NCBI GenBank assembly: GCA_036788295.1
Contig: DAIQNR010000016.1
Span: forward strand, 1 to 64,000
Reading direction: 5' to 3'
Source of the DNA: JAHQVK01 sp036788295
GTDB taxonomy: Bacteria; Myxococcota; Kuafuiibacteriia; Kuafuiibacteriales; Kuafuiibacteriaceae
Length of the DNA stretch: 64,000 bases
Below the pieces are notes generated by a model. The model was not told where the DNA came from. It searched no databases and was given only the letters and a program-made list of their open reading frames with translations. Positions within the stretch are counted from its first letter, which is position 1; each line of letters begins with the position of its first letter. Of this stretch, positions 25,993 through 34,972 are shown piece after piece. Made by a program: the position numbers and the translations under genes.

Positions 25993-26020
25993 TTGCCCCG
26001 CCGGCCGCCTCGGCTACCGT
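25993..26020 (+). promoter_or_regulatory. Candidate promoter of ffh
   Basis: TTGCCC (25993-25998) and TACCGT (26015-26020) are 16 bp apart. The expected start site falls at or next to the ffh GTG (26027), again suggesting a leaderless transcript. This is a motif match only. Confidence 0.35.
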
Positions 26021-26026
26021 GCGCGC

Positions 26027-27433
26027 GTGTTCGGCACACTCGAGGACCGCTTCACCGAGATCTTGAAGAAGGTCCGGGGCCACGGCACGATCACCGAGGA
26101 CAACGTGAAGGACGCCCTTCGCGAGGTCCGGCTGTCGCTGCTCGAAGCCGACGTGCACTTCGCCGTGGTGAAGCGCTTCGTGGGCAACGTGCGCGACCGC
26201 GCGCTCGGCCGGGAGGTGAGCGCGTCCTTGAGCCCGGGCCAGGAGTTCGTGCGGATCGTCGCCGACGAGCTGACCCAGGTGATGGGCGGGACCGCCGCCG
26301 TGCTCGACCTGGCCAAGAAGCCGCCGCTGACCATTCTGCTCATGGGACTGCAGGGGTCGGGAAAGACGACCAGCGCGGCGAAGCTCGCCCGATGGCTGCG
26401 CGAGAAGGGCAAACGCCCCCTGCTCGTCCCCGCCGACCTGGCCCGGCCAGCCGCGATCGCCCAGCTGAAGACCCTGGGCAAGCAGATCGGCGCCGACGTT
26501 TTCGACACCCAGCCGAACACGCCCGTCCTCGACGTCGTGAAGATGGCGCTCGAGTTCGCCAGCCGGCGGGGGCACGACGCGATCGTGTTCGACACCGCGG
26601 GGCGGCTCGCGGTGGACGCGGAGCTCATGGAGGAGCTGCGCGAGGTTCGGGCCGCGGTCCAGCCCGACCACAACCTGCTCGTCGTGGACGCGATGACCGG
26701 GCAGGACGCCGTGAACGTCGCCACCCAGTTTCGGGATCAGGTGGGCATCGACGGCATCGTGATGACGAAGCTCGACGGCGACGCCCGCGGCGGCGCCGCG
26801 CTGTCGGTGCGGGAAGTCACAGGCGCCCCTATCTATTTCGCGGGCACCGGCGAGAAGACCGACGGCCTCGAGGTCTTTCACCCCGACCGCATCGCGCAGC
26901 GCATCCTCGGGATGGGGGACGTCATGTCCCTCATCGAGCGGACCCAGAAGACCTACGACGAAAAACAGGCCAAGACGCTCGCCCGGAAGATGCGCCGGGA
27001 TGAGTTCACGCTCGAGGATTTTCGCGATCAGCTCCGGATGGTTCGGCAGATGGGGGACATGAAGGAGCTGATGGGGATGATCCCCGGGGTGTCGCAGGCG
27101 CTCAAGAAGATGGGCGGCCAAGGCCCCGACCCGGAGCGGGAGATGAAGCGAGTCGAGGCGATGATCAGCTCCATGACGCCGAAAGAGCGGGCCCGGCCGG
27201 AGATCCTCGACGGGTCTCGTCGAAAGCGGGTCGCGCTCGGCTCGGGCACGACCGTCAACGACGTGAACGCTTTTCTGAAGCGGTTCAAGGAGACCCAGAA
27301 GGTCATGAAGAAGATGATGAAGGGAGGTCCGGCGGCGATGCGAGGGATGATGCGTCAGATGCAGTCGATGGGCGGGTCGGGCATGCCCGGGATGGGGGCG
27401 CCGCCCGGTCTCGGTGGCCGGCGCCGGCGGTGA
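26027..27433 (+). CDS. ffh: Signal recognition particle protein Ffh
   Basis: A 468-residue SRP54 GTPase that binds 4.5S RNA and the signal sequences of nascent membrane proteins. It has the N domain (1-95), then the G domain with P-loop GLQGSGKT (107-114), the DTAGR motif and TKLDGDARGG. The Met-rich M domain (about 300-468) includes GMIPG and a C-terminal tail rich in Met, Gly and Lys. The GTG at 26027 fits the family N-terminus (MFGTLEDRFTEIL). Its stop codon lies just before ddl. No 4.5S RNA or rpsP was recognised nearby. Confidence 0.95.
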   Translation: MFGTLEDRFTEILKKVRGHGTITEDNVKDALREVRLSLLEADVHFAVVKRFVGNVRDRALGREVSASLSPGQEFVRIVADELTQVMGGTAAVLDLAKKPPLTILLMGLQGSGKTTSAAKLARWLREKGKRPLLVPADLARPAAIAQLKTLGKQIGADVFDTQPNTPVLDVVKMALEFASRRGHDAIVFDTAGRLAVDAELMEELREVRAAVQPDHNLLVVDAMTGQDAVNVATQFRDQVGIDGIVMTKLDGDARGGAALSVREVTGAPIYFAGTGEKTDGLEVFHPDRIAQRILGMGDVMSLIERTQKTYDEKQAKTLARKMRRDEFTLEDFRDQLRMVRQMGDMKELMGMIPGVSQALKKMGGQGPDPEREMKRVEAMISSMTPKERARPEILDGSRRKRVALGSGTTVNDVNAFLKRFKETQKVMKKMMKGGPAAMRGMMRQMQSMGGSGMPGMGAPPGLGGRRRR

Positions 27434-27438
27434 ACAGC

Positions 27439-28407
27439 ATGACCAAGCAGAGGATCGCGGTCCTGATGGGCGGGCCCAGCTCGGAGCATGACATCTCCCT
27501 CGTCAGCGGCGCGCAGGTGGCGGAGGCGCTCGCGTCCCGGTGGGATGTGGTCCAGGTGCGGATCGACCGCGACCGCGGCTGGTGCTTCGGCGAGACGAAG
27601 ATGTCGGTCGGGGCGGCGCTCGATCGCCTCGGTGACGTCGCCGATGTGGTGTTTCCGGCGCTCCACGGTCAGTTCGGGGAGGACGGCACCGTGCAGGCCC
27701 TGCTCGAGGCCAAGGGCCTGCCGTACGTGGGCAGCCGGGTCGCGGCGAGCGCGCTCGCGATGGACAAGGCGCGAACGAAGCACATCTATCTGTCGGCCGG
27801 GCTGCCGACCCCGGCCTTCGCGGCGCTGTCGCCTGGGGACGAGTCCAGGATCGCCGATGAGGTTCGTCTGACCTTCCCTTGCGTGGTCAAGCCGGCCAGC
27901 GCCGGCTCTTCGGTGGGGGTGAGTTTTCCGTCCGACCCGGCCGAAGCCGAAGGCTGCGTGCGCGCCCACCTGGCCGCTGGGGTGAGCGTGGTCGTCGAGT
28001 CCGCGGTCCGGGGGCGGGAGTTCACGTGCGGCGTGCTCGAGACCGACACCGGTCCGACCGCGCTGCCCGTCACCGAGATCATCCCGGAGGCCGGCCACGC
28101 CTTCTTCGACTACGAAGCCAAATACACCCCGGGCGCGAGCCGGGAGGTGGTCCCGGCGGAGGTCTCTTCCGCGCTGGCCGAGCAGATCGCCCAGCTCGCG
28201 CTGTCCGCCCACCGGGCGCTCGGTTGTCGCGACCTCTCTCGGTCCGACGTGATGCTCGACGGAGGAAAGCCGCTCTTGCTCGAGACGAACACGCTCCCCG
28301 GGTTCACCCCGATCTCGTTGTTTCCGCAGGCGGCCGTGGCGGCGGGGTGGACCTTTGTCGGCCTCGTGGATCACTTGGCCCACCGGGCGCTCGCCCGAGG
28401 TCCATGA
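27439..28407 (+). CDS. ddl: D-alanine--D-alanine ligase
   Basis: A 322-residue ATP-grasp enzyme that makes the D-Ala-D-Ala dipeptide for peptidoglycan. It has the N-terminal VLMGGPSSEHDISL, HGQFGEDGTVQ, the SASAL/AMDK region, VVKPASAGSSVGV (ATP-binding loop), TEIIP, CRDLSRSDVML, and ETNTLPGFTPISLFP, which holds the Mg ligands. ATG 27439 matches the family start; GTG 27430, overlapping the ffh stop, is an alternative. The following permease gene overlaps by 4 bp, so ffh-ddl-permease form an operon. Confidence 0.92.
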   Translation: MTKQRIAVLMGGPSSEHDISLVSGAQVAEALASRWDVVQVRIDRDRGWCFGETKMSVGAALDRLGDVADVVFPALHGQFGEDGTVQALLEAKGLPYVGSRVAASALAMDKARTKHIYLSAGLPTPAFAALSPGDESRIADEVRLTFPCVVKPASAGSSVGVSFPSDPAEAEGCVRAHLAAGVSVVVESAVRGREFTCGVLETDTGPTALPVTEIIPEAGHAFFDYEAKYTPGASREVVPAEVSSALAEQIAQLALSAHRALGCRDLSRSDVMLDGGKPLLLETNTLPGFTPISLFPQAAVAAGWTFVGLVDHLAHRALARGP

Positions 28408-29696
28408 GTCGGCCCGAGCTGTCTCGGGTGCTCGGACCGGTGACCACCGTGCTCGTCGGGCTCGGGGTCGCCATCGGGTCGGGCATCCTTCGCACGCCGC
28501 CCCTGGTTGCGCAGGAGCTCGGCCACGCCCCGCTGGTGCTGCTCGCCTGGGGGCTCGGCGGGCTCGCCTTGTTCGCGAGCAGCCTGGTCATGGCCGAGCT
28601 GGCCACCCGCATTCCCCGATCCGGCGGAGAGTACGCGTGGCTGAGGGAAGCGTTCGGTCCGTTCGCGGCGTACTTCTTCGGCTGGGGTTACACCCTGTTC
28701 ATGGTCGCCGGCGGCGCCGCCACCACCGCCGCCGCTTTCGGCGACGCCGCCCGGGAGCTCCTCGGGGGAGACAGCCGAATGTTCGCCGCCGCCGCCATCG
28801 CCGTGGTCGCCGCGGCCAACATGGTCGGGCTTCGGACCGGCGCTGCGCTTCAGAACCTGCTGACGGTGGTGAAGCTCGGCATCGTGCTCGCGATCGCCGC
28901 CGTCGCGGCCGGCCTCGGGCCGGCGCCGGAGCCGGTGGAGCCCCGCGCGCTGCCCGGGGCCGGGGCGTGGGTGGCCGCGCTGCCCGCGGTCATCTGGGCG
29001 TACGCGGGCAGCACCGACGCGGTGAAGCTGTCGGGCGAGGTGAAGGATCCCTCGCGCCGCCTCCCTGCTTCGCTCTTTCTCGCCATCGCGGTGCTCACCG
29101 CGGTCTACGTCGTGGTGAACGGGGCGTTCTTGTACGGGCTCGGGGTGGAGGGGCTCGCCGGCTCGACCCTGCCCGCGGCGGAAGTTGCCCGGCGCGCGTT
29201 TGGACGAACCGGGGAGACGTATTTCGCCGCCGCCTCGGCGGTCGTGTTTCTCGGGGGGCTCTCGAGCACGCTGCTCGCGACGGTGCGGGTGGCCTGGGCG
29301 CTCGGCCAGGACGGCCGGGGGCTCGGCCTGCTCGGACGGATGAACCAGGGACAGGCGCCCGTGTACGCGATCGGCTTCGTCGCCGCGGTGGCCATCCTGT
29401 TCGCGCTCAATCGGGACTTCGAGGAGATCCTAGGCATCTATTTTTTCGCGGGCGCGATCCTGTTTGGCCTCGTGTACGCGAGCCTGCTCGTGTTTCGCCG
29501 CCGAGACCAGGGCGCGATGCCGCCGGGCGTGTTCCGGTGTCCGGGGGCGCCGGTGATCGTGGCCGCGCTCTTGCTCGTGCAGGGGGCGATGGCGGTGCTG
29601 ATCGCGACCGAGAGCCCCGGCGACGCGCTCGCCACCGTGTTGGTGCTCGCCGCGGTCGCGGCGGCCTACCGGCTGTCGGCCCGGTTCAGCGCTTGA
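28404..29696 (+). CDS. APC-superfamily amino acid permease
   Basis: A 430-residue membrane protein with about twelve hydrophobic segments. The first helix carries the unwound GVAIGSGIL motif (substrate and ion site of APC transporters) and helix 2/3 has PRSGGEYAWLREAFG. A later GSTDAVKLSGEVKDPSRRLP follows the sixth helix, as in LAT-like exchangers. The substrate is probably an amino acid but is not defined by the sequence. The start overlaps the ddl stop (ATGA), and the 3' end overlaps the convergent flgE by 11 bp. Confidence 0.82.
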   Translation: MSRPELSRVLGPVTTVLVGLGVAIGSGILRTPPLVAQELGHAPLVLLAWGLGGLALFASSLVMAELATRIPRSGGEYAWLREAFGPFAAYFFGWGYTLFMVAGGAATTAAAFGDAARELLGGDSRMFAAAAIAVVAAANMVGLRTGAALQNLLTVVKLGIVLAIAAVAAGLGPAPEPVEPRALPGAGAWVAALPAVIWAYAGSTDAVKLSGEVKDPSRRLPASLFLAIAVLTAVYVVVNGAFLYGLGVEGLAGSTLPAAEVARRAFGRTGETYFAAASAVVFLGGLSSTLLATVRVAWALGQDGRGLGLLGRMNQGQAPVYAIGFVAAVAILFALNRDFEEILGIYFFAGAILFGLVYASLLVFRRRDQGAMPPGVFRCPGAPVIVAALLLVQGAMAVLIATESPGDALATVLVLAAVAAAYRLSARFSA

Positions 29697-30966
29697 TGTT
29701 GAGGGTCTCGATCATCATCTCATCGGAGGTGGTGATCACCCGCGTGGTGGCCTGGTAGGCCCGCTGGTCGGTGATCAGGCGGACGAATTCGGTCGAGATG
29801 TCGGTGTTGGACTGCTCGAGCGCCTGCGCCACGAGCTGGCCCCGCCCCCCGGCGTTCGCGAATCCGATGAACGCCTCGCCCGAGTCCCTGGTCTCGAGGA
29901 ACAGGGTGCCGCCGACCCGCTCGAGCTCCTCCTGGGCCCGGAAATCGGCGAGCGCGACCCGTCCGGCCACGCGGGCGTGCCCGTTCGAATACACCGCGGT
30001 GATCGTGCCCTCCGGGTCGATGCGCAGGTCGGCGAAGTTGCCGGCGGTGTAGCCGTTCGACTGCTGCAGGTTCACCGCGGAGGGGGTCCCCGTCAGCGTG
30101 GACCCGTCGAAGTCGAACTCCACCGTCTGCTGGTCGGCACCGCGGAACTCGACCGCGTTCGGGGTCTGGGTGAACTGGGTGACTTGGCCATCGGCGTCGA
30201 AGTCGAGCTGCCCAGAGGTGAACACCACCGGGCCGGTCCCGGCTGGGTTGCTCAGGCGGTCGGAGTCCACCACGGCGTGGAACTCGAACGTCCGTTCGCC
30301 GGTCCGGGTGAAGTACACGGTGACCGGGTGGGCTTTGCCCAGGGAGTCGTACACCGTCATCCCGGTGCTGAAGAACTCCCCCTCCACCGGGTTCGCCGGG
30401 TCGAAGGGGGCGGTGAGCACCGGCAGGCCCTGGATGTCTGGGTGCTCGCCCGCGGTGTACGCGCTGAAATTCACCTCGACGCGGACCCGGTCGGTCGCCC
30501 GCGGGGAGAGGCTCGGCGGAGCCCCCCGCAGGTCGCCCAGCGTCGTCCCCACCCGCCCGTCTTCGCCAGCGGAGTAGCCCTGCAGCCGCAGCCCCTGAGG
30601 GTTCACGAGGTAGCCCTCCTGGTCCACGGAGAAGTTTCCTGCCCTAGTGAAGAACTGTCCATCGCGGCCGTTGTGGTTGCCCCGCACGACGAAGAAGCCG
30701 CGGCCGGAGATCGCCATGTCGGTCGCCGAGGAGGTCCCCACCACCGAACCCTGCTGAAACATCTTCTGGATGGTGGAGATGCGGGTGCCCGGACCCACCT
30801 GGCCCACTCCGACGATCGAGCGGGTGAGCATGTCTTCGAACTGGGCCCGAGACCCGCGAAACCCAACGGTGTTGACGTTGGCGATGTTATCGCCGGTGAC
30901 GGAGAGGGACGTGGCGGTGGCCTTCAGACCGGAGAGGCCGGCCCACATGGCGGAGTTGAGGCTCAT
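29686..30966 (-). CDS. flgE: Flagellar hook protein FlgE
   Basis: A 426-residue hook subunit. The N-terminal rod motif is LSVTGDNIANVNTVGFR, the FlgE/F/G module ISGRGFFVV lies near residue 80, a beta-rich insert spans about 130-330, and the conserved C-terminal coil is QSNTDISTEFVRLITDQRAYQ with final ETLNIKR. FlgE polymerises into the curved hook joining rod to filament. ATG 30966 is preceded by GGA at proper distance; the longer frame to 31020 adds Arg/Gln-rich sequence not found in hooks. It is the last gene of the minus-strand block. Confidence 0.95.
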   Translation of the reverse strand: MSLNSAMWAGLSGLKATATSLSVTGDNIANVNTVGFRGSRAQFEDMLTRSIVGVGQVGPGTRISTIQKMFQQGSVVGTSSATDMAISGRGFFVVRGNHNGRDGQFFTRAGNFSVDQEGYLVNPQGLRLQGYSAGEDGRVGTTLGDLRGAPPSLSPRATDRVRVEVNFSAYTAGEHPDIQGLPVLTAPFDPANPVEGEFFSTGMTVYDSLGKAHPVTVYFTRTGERTFEFHAVVDSDRLSNPAGTGPVVFTSGQLDFDADGQVTQFTQTPNAVEFRGADQQTVEFDFDGSTLTGTPSAVNLQQSNGYTAGNFADLRIDPEGTITAVYSNGHARVAGRVALADFRAQEELERVGGTLFLETRDSGEAFIGFANAGGRGQLVAQALEQSNTDISTEFVRLITDQRAYQATTRVITTSDEMMIETLNIKR

Positions 30967-31044
30967 GGTTTCGTATCCTGCCTTCTGCTCTCGCGAGCGT
31001 TGGGTTTGCCTCGCCGTCATCGGCGGGCGGGGTTCGTGGGATGA

Positions 31045-31713
31045 TCAGGGGTAGACGGCGATGACGTCCGCGGGCGAGAGCCGACGGTTCTCGAGCATCA
31101 GCTCGGGGTAGCCTCGCTCATAGGTGATCCCCGTGACTCGGCCGGAGCTGAACGTCTCGCTCCCGACCGCCGTGCCTCCGTCCGAGGCGTTCACCTCGAA
31201 CCGGTAGCGGCCGGGCGCAAGCGTGATCGGGCCGTCCGGACCCTCCACCTCGCCGGTCCATGGGTGGCGGTTGAGCCCCCCCTGCCTCGACGCGCGGCGA
31301 ATCTCACCGAGCGGGGTGCCCGACTCATCGGTGACGACGATCGTCAAGTCGGTGGCCGTCCCGTCGAGCCGGTAGCTGAGCTCGGTCGAGCCTTCGCTCG
31401 ACAGCTCCACCGAGTCTCCTGGGTAGCTGACCTGCTGGCCGAGCATGCCGAGGGTCTGCTGGGACAAGAGCGCGGCCTGCCCCGCGTTCACCGCGTCGAG
31501 TCCCTGGTTCACCGCGCTCAGCTGCTCGAGGCCGGCGAACTCGGCCAACTGGGTGACGAATTCGGTCCCCTCGAGCGGCTTCAGGGGGTTCTGGTTTTGG
31601 ATCTGGGCCACGAGCAGCTCGAGGAACTGCGTCGAGCTCACCAGCTTCCCGGGGGCCTGGGCCGCGCCGTTTTGCGCCTCGGTCCCGAGGCCTCCGATGG
31701 TGTTCAGGTTCAT
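31045..31713 (-). CDS. flgD: Flagellar hook-capping protein FlgD
   Basis: A 222-residue scaffold cap that guides hook assembly. The N-terminal region has the conserved FLELLVAQIQNQNPLKPLEGTEF-type motif, split here as LVAQIQNQNPLKP (34-46) and TQLAEFAGLEQL. The rest is FlgD Ig/tudor-like sequence (TGEVEGPDGPITLAPGRYRF), ending VIAVYP. The start overlaps the fliK stop by 4 bp. A gap of 78 bp follows before flgE, with no recognisable promoter. Confidence 0.93.
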   Translation of the reverse strand: MNLNTIGGLGTEAQNGAAQAPGKLVSSTQFLELLVAQIQNQNPLKPLEGTEFVTQLAEFAGLEQLSAVNQGLDAVNAGQAALLSQQTLGMLGQQVSYPGDSVELSSEGSTELSYRLDGTATDLTIVVTDESGTPLGEIRRASRQGGLNRHPWTGEVEGPDGPITLAPGRYRFEVNASDGGTAVGSETFSSGRVTGITYERGYPELMLENRRLSPADVIAVYP

Positions 31714-33053
31714 TCGATGTCTCCCTCTGCGTGCATGTCGCCCCGGTCCGGGTCGATTCCGATGACGAGTTCGATGATGGCGATGGGAAGGTCTTTGAGC
31801 GCGAGCTCGAGCTCCCGGCGGCCTCGCTCGAGCTCCTGGCGCAAGCGGGGATCGGCCACGAGCAGCGCGAGCTCATGGGTTCCGTCCCCCCGCGGAGAGA
31901 TCCGGAGGCGAAGCCCGGACTCGTCGAGCGGGATGCTCAGATGCACCGGTGCGCCCGGGGCGCGGTTTTCGCTCACCGCCCGGGCCCGCTCCACGGCGAG
32001 GGCCTGCGCGTAGCGGGCCCGGGCCACGACCTCGGGCTCCGAACCCGAGCTCGAGGGGGAGATGGGCGCGCCATGCATCCCGGCGGAGCTCTCCGAGCCA
32101 AACGACGGCAAGCCCGTCGGCCCGAAGGTCCGCCCTCCCTTCCCTCCGAAGAGGCCTGTGCCGAGCTTGGCCCCGCCATGAGCGCCGAAGCCCCCAAACG
32201 GGAGCCCAAGGAGCCCCTTCACCCCTTTCGCGTTGGGTTCGAGCGGCTCGGGCTCGGCGAGGACTTCGGGGGGTGGCTCGAAGTCCGCAGGCTCGCCGTC
32301 GCTCAGGAGGCGCGCCTCGAGCCGCAGATCGTCGAGGCTGCGCTGCCGCAGGATCCGCTCGGTCTGTACCACCGCCCGGGCGGCGTCCTCGTCCTCGGCC
32401 ATGAGCCGGGCGGCGAGCAGCGACCGCAGATCCTCGTCGGCGGACGAGGGCTCTCGGGCCAACCCCTCGCCGGCCGACACTTTGTCAGCGATGAAATCGC
32501 CAGGAAGGTTTTCGCCGGTAGAGACTTCACCCCCCGAACCCTCGGCCGAGACGTTCGCGAGCGGGGAGGCGCCAAGACCAAGTCGGGATCCCTCCTGACT
32601 TCTCGAGGAGAGCTGAAGGATGGCTCGGGCGATCGCCAGCGCCGCGTCCCCCTCTCCCTCTTTGAGGACAGCGGGGACCTCATGGCCGGTCGATGCCTCC
32701 GCCGGTGCGTCGAGGCTCGGCGCCGCCTCCTCGGCGGGGTCACCCCCCGCACCCGAGGTCATCGGGTCATGAGTTCCAGGTTTCGAGGGGCTGTCCTTTG
32801 GCCGAAACGCCGCTTTGCTCGACGGCTCGCTCGCCGTTTCGGCCTCGAGCCTCGGACCCGCCGTCGATGGCTTTCCTTCCGGACGCCTCTCGGGGGTCGT
32901 CGTGAACAGGCCATCGAGGAGAGCGGCGAAGTTCGAGCCTCCCTCGAGGCCTGCGTCGAAGCTTGGCCCGACGCGCGTCTCGAGCTTCGGCTCGAGGCGG
33001 GAAAGCGTCGAGGACTCAGCGGGGGCGCTGGGATGGAGCTTTGGGGTCAACAC
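31710..33053 (-). CDS. fliK: Flagellar hook-length control protein FliK (divergent)
   Basis: A 447-residue protein. The first about 300 residues are low-complexity, rich in Glu, Pro, Gly and Ser, as expected of the FliK molecular ruler. The C-terminal 90 residues resemble the FliK switch domain (VHLSIPLDESGLRLRI, LALLVADPRLRQELERGRREL, LAL...LPIAIIELVIG). It measures hook length and triggers the export-specificity switch by contacting FlhB. The start is GTG 33053 or TTG 33050, inside the end of the motE-like gene. Position between motE and flgD supports the call. Confidence 0.8.
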   Translation of the reverse strand: MLTPKLHPSAPAESSTLSRLEPKLETRVGPSFDAGLEGGSNFAALLDGLFTTTPERRPEGKPSTAGPRLEAETASEPSSKAAFRPKDSPSKPGTHDPMTSGAGGDPAEEAAPSLDAPAEASTGHEVPAVLKEGEGDAALAIARAILQLSSRSQEGSRLGLGASPLANVSAEGSGGEVSTGENLPGDFIADKVSAGEGLAREPSSADEDLRSLLAARLMAEDEDAARAVVQTERILRQRSLDDLRLEARLLSDGEPADFEPPPEVLAEPEPLEPNAKGVKGLLGLPFGGFGAHGGAKLGTGLFGGKGGRTFGPTGLPSFGSESSAGMHGAPISPSSSGSEPEVVARARYAQALAVERARAVSENRAPGAPVHLSIPLDESGLRLRISPRGDGTHELALLVADPRLRQELERGRRELELALKDLPIAIIELVIGIDPDRGDMHAEGDIE

Positions 33054-33654
33054 TCTCCAGATACTTTCGGCCGATCTCAGCCGCTTTCGAGGCGGGAAGT
33101 TCGGCCATGACGGCGGCGGCCTGCCTAGATTTCATTCCCCGAACGATCTGCGCCGCGGTCTCGAGCTCGAGCGCGGAGAGGTACGGCGCAGCGCGCTCCG
33201 GAGGCATCTTCGAGGTGAGTTCGGTGAGCTCGGCGAGCCGGGCCCGCTTTGCCGCTTCGGCCGCGTCGATCTCTCCTCGCTCGATCTTGCGCTTCTTCTC
33301 GATGAACGCCTCGAGCTGGGCGATCTTCGCTTCGAGGCGCTTCTTCGCCGCGTCGAGGTCCTTTCTCTCCTCGTCGAGCTCGGCCTCCTTCGCCTCGAGC
33401 CGCCGGCTCTTCTCGAGCAGCAGGACGCCGGCGCTCGGCGGGGGCAGATCCTCTGCGGTCGCGCGCAGCTCGGAAGGATCGACCGCGTCCTCCGAAGGGG
33501 CGTTCTGCTTTCGCTGGGGCTGGCCGAGCGCGGGGAGGGAGATGAGGCCGGCGAGCGCGACGGACAAGCCGTAGACCGGCCGACGCCCCAGCCTCGATCG
33601 GCCGCTTCTCGCCGGTCGTACGACCGGGTGCATATCAAACATGGGTTTTCGCAT
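33016..33654 (-). CDS. MotE/FlbB-like flagellar coiled-coil protein
   Basis: A 212-residue protein with an N-terminal membrane anchor or signal (VYGLSVALAGLISLPALG), a long charged coiled coil (about 75-145, Glu/Lys/Arg/Ala heptads) and a C-terminal MgtE-N-like domain (SKMPPERAAPYLSAL, RGMKSRQAAAVMAELP). This matches MotE, a periplasmic chaperone or stator-linked protein of flagellar clusters. It usually follows fliJ; here it directly follows fliI and overlaps it by 20 bp. Start ATG 33654 has GGGAG upstream; ATG 33642 or 33633 are possible. Confidence 0.72.
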   Translation of the reverse strand: MRKPMFDMHPVVRPARSGRSRLGRRPVYGLSVALAGLISLPALGQPQRKQNAPSEDAVDPSELRATAEDLPPPSAGVLLLEKSRRLEAKEAELDEERKDLDAAKKRLEAKIAQLEAFIEKKRKIERGEIDAAEAAKRARLAELTELTSKMPPERAAPYLSALELETAAQIVRGMKSRQAAAVMAELPASKAAEIGRKYLESVDPKAPSQRPR

Positions 33655-34972
33655 GGCTCTGAACTCCCAGGAGCGTCTCGAGCCCCCCGAGGGTGGAGGC
33701 GACGGTTCGGCGCTCGGTCCGACTCTGCTTGAAGAACTCGGCGAGGCGAGGGAACAGCTGGATCACCCGGTCCACCGCCGGGTCCGAGCCGGCCCGGTAG
33801 GCTCCGACCTGGATGAGATCTCGGATCTCCTCGTAGCCGGCGAAGACCTCGCGCACCCGGCTCGCGATGCGGCCGTGGCGCTCGTCCACGAGCTCGGAGG
33901 CGAGCCGGGACAGGCTGCCTGAGACATCGACGGCCGGGTAGCGGCCGGCCTCCGCGATCCTTCGAGACAGCACGACATGTCCATCGAGGATGGCCCGGGC
34001 CGCGTCGGCGATCGGCTCGGTGAGGTCGTCTCCATCGACGAGGACGGTGTAAAACGCGGTGAGGCTGCCCGAGCTGTCCGAGTTGCCTGCCCGCTCGAGC
34101 AGCTTCGGCATCAGCGAGAACACGGAAGGCGGATAGCCCCGGGTCGTCGGCGGCTCCCCCGCGGCGAGCCCGATCTCCCTGATGGCGTGGGCGAGCCGGG
34201 TGAGCGAGTCCATCACCAACAGGGTGTTCTTGCCCTTGTCCCGAAAGTATTCGGCGAGCGTGGTCGCCAGGAACGCAGCCCTGATGCGGAGGATCGGGGC
34301 GACGTCTCCGGTCGCCACGACGAGCACCGACCGCTCGAGCCCTTCCGGGCCGAGCTCGTTTTCGATGAAGCTGCGGACCTCTCGCCCTCGCTCCCCGACG
34401 AGGGCGATGACGTTGACGTCCGCCTCGCAGAACCGGGCGAGCATGCCCATCAGGGTCGATTTTCCCACCCCCGCCCCGGCGAAGAGCCCGACCCGCTGGC
34501 CCTGACCGAACGTGGTCATGGCGTCGAGCACGGAGATCCCGGTGAACAAGGGGCGCTCGATCGACCGGCGCACGAGAGGGTTCGGGGGCGGCCGATAGAG
34601 CGGAGCCCGGTGCCGGGCCACGATCGGGGGGCCCTCGTCCATGGGCCGGCCCAGCGCGTCCACGATGCGGCCGAGGTAGGCGTCGGAGAGGTCCTGCTGG
34701 TCGGTGCGGCCCTCGGGCACCACCGGGTCACCGGGCCCCACCCCCCGCGGTTCACCGAAAGGGGCCAAGATCGTCTCTCGCTCCCGAAACCCGACCACCT
34801 CGGCGAGCAGGTCTTCCTTTTGGGACCGGCTGACGATGCGATAGATCGCGCCGGTCTGGGCCTTGGGGAGGATCGCCTCGAGCGTCGCCCCCGAGACGTG
34901 GGTGAGGCGGCCTCCGGCGAGCAGATCTTCCCCGTCGAGGGCGCGGCGGCAGGCCGAGAAGTCGAGCGTCAT
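33635..34972 (-). CDS. fliI: Flagellum-specific ATPase FliI
   Basis: A 445-residue F1-beta-like ATPase that powers or primes type III export. The Walker A motif is GAGVGKST (about residue 168), followed by GERGREVRSFIE, Walker B in LLVMDSLTR, and AIREIGLAAGEPPTTRGYPPSVF. The C-terminal helical part includes FFKQS. The FliI-type N-terminal barrel is present. It overlaps fliH by 4 bp (ATGA) and the motE-like gene by 20 bp. FliJ, the usual next gene, is missing from this place. Confidence 0.96.
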   Translation of the reverse strand: MTLDFSACRRALDGEDLLAGGRLTHVSGATLEAILPKAQTGAIYRIVSRSQKEDLLAEVVGFRERETILAPFGEPRGVGPGDPVVPEGRTDQQDLSDAYLGRIVDALGRPMDEGPPIVARHRAPLYRPPPNPLVRRSIERPLFTGISVLDAMTTFGQGQRVGLFAGAGVGKSTLMGMLARFCEADVNVIALVGERGREVRSFIENELGPEGLERSVLVVATGDVAPILRIRAAFLATTLAEYFRDKGKNTLLVMDSLTRLAHAIREIGLAAGEPPTTRGYPPSVFSLMPKLLERAGNSDSSGSLTAFYTVLVDGDDLTEPIADAARAILDGHVVLSRRIAEAGRYPAVDVSGSLSRLASELVDERHGRIASRVREVFAGYEEIRDLIQVGAYRAGSDPAVDRVIQLFPRLAEFFKQSRTERRTVASTLGGLETLLGVQSHAKTHV

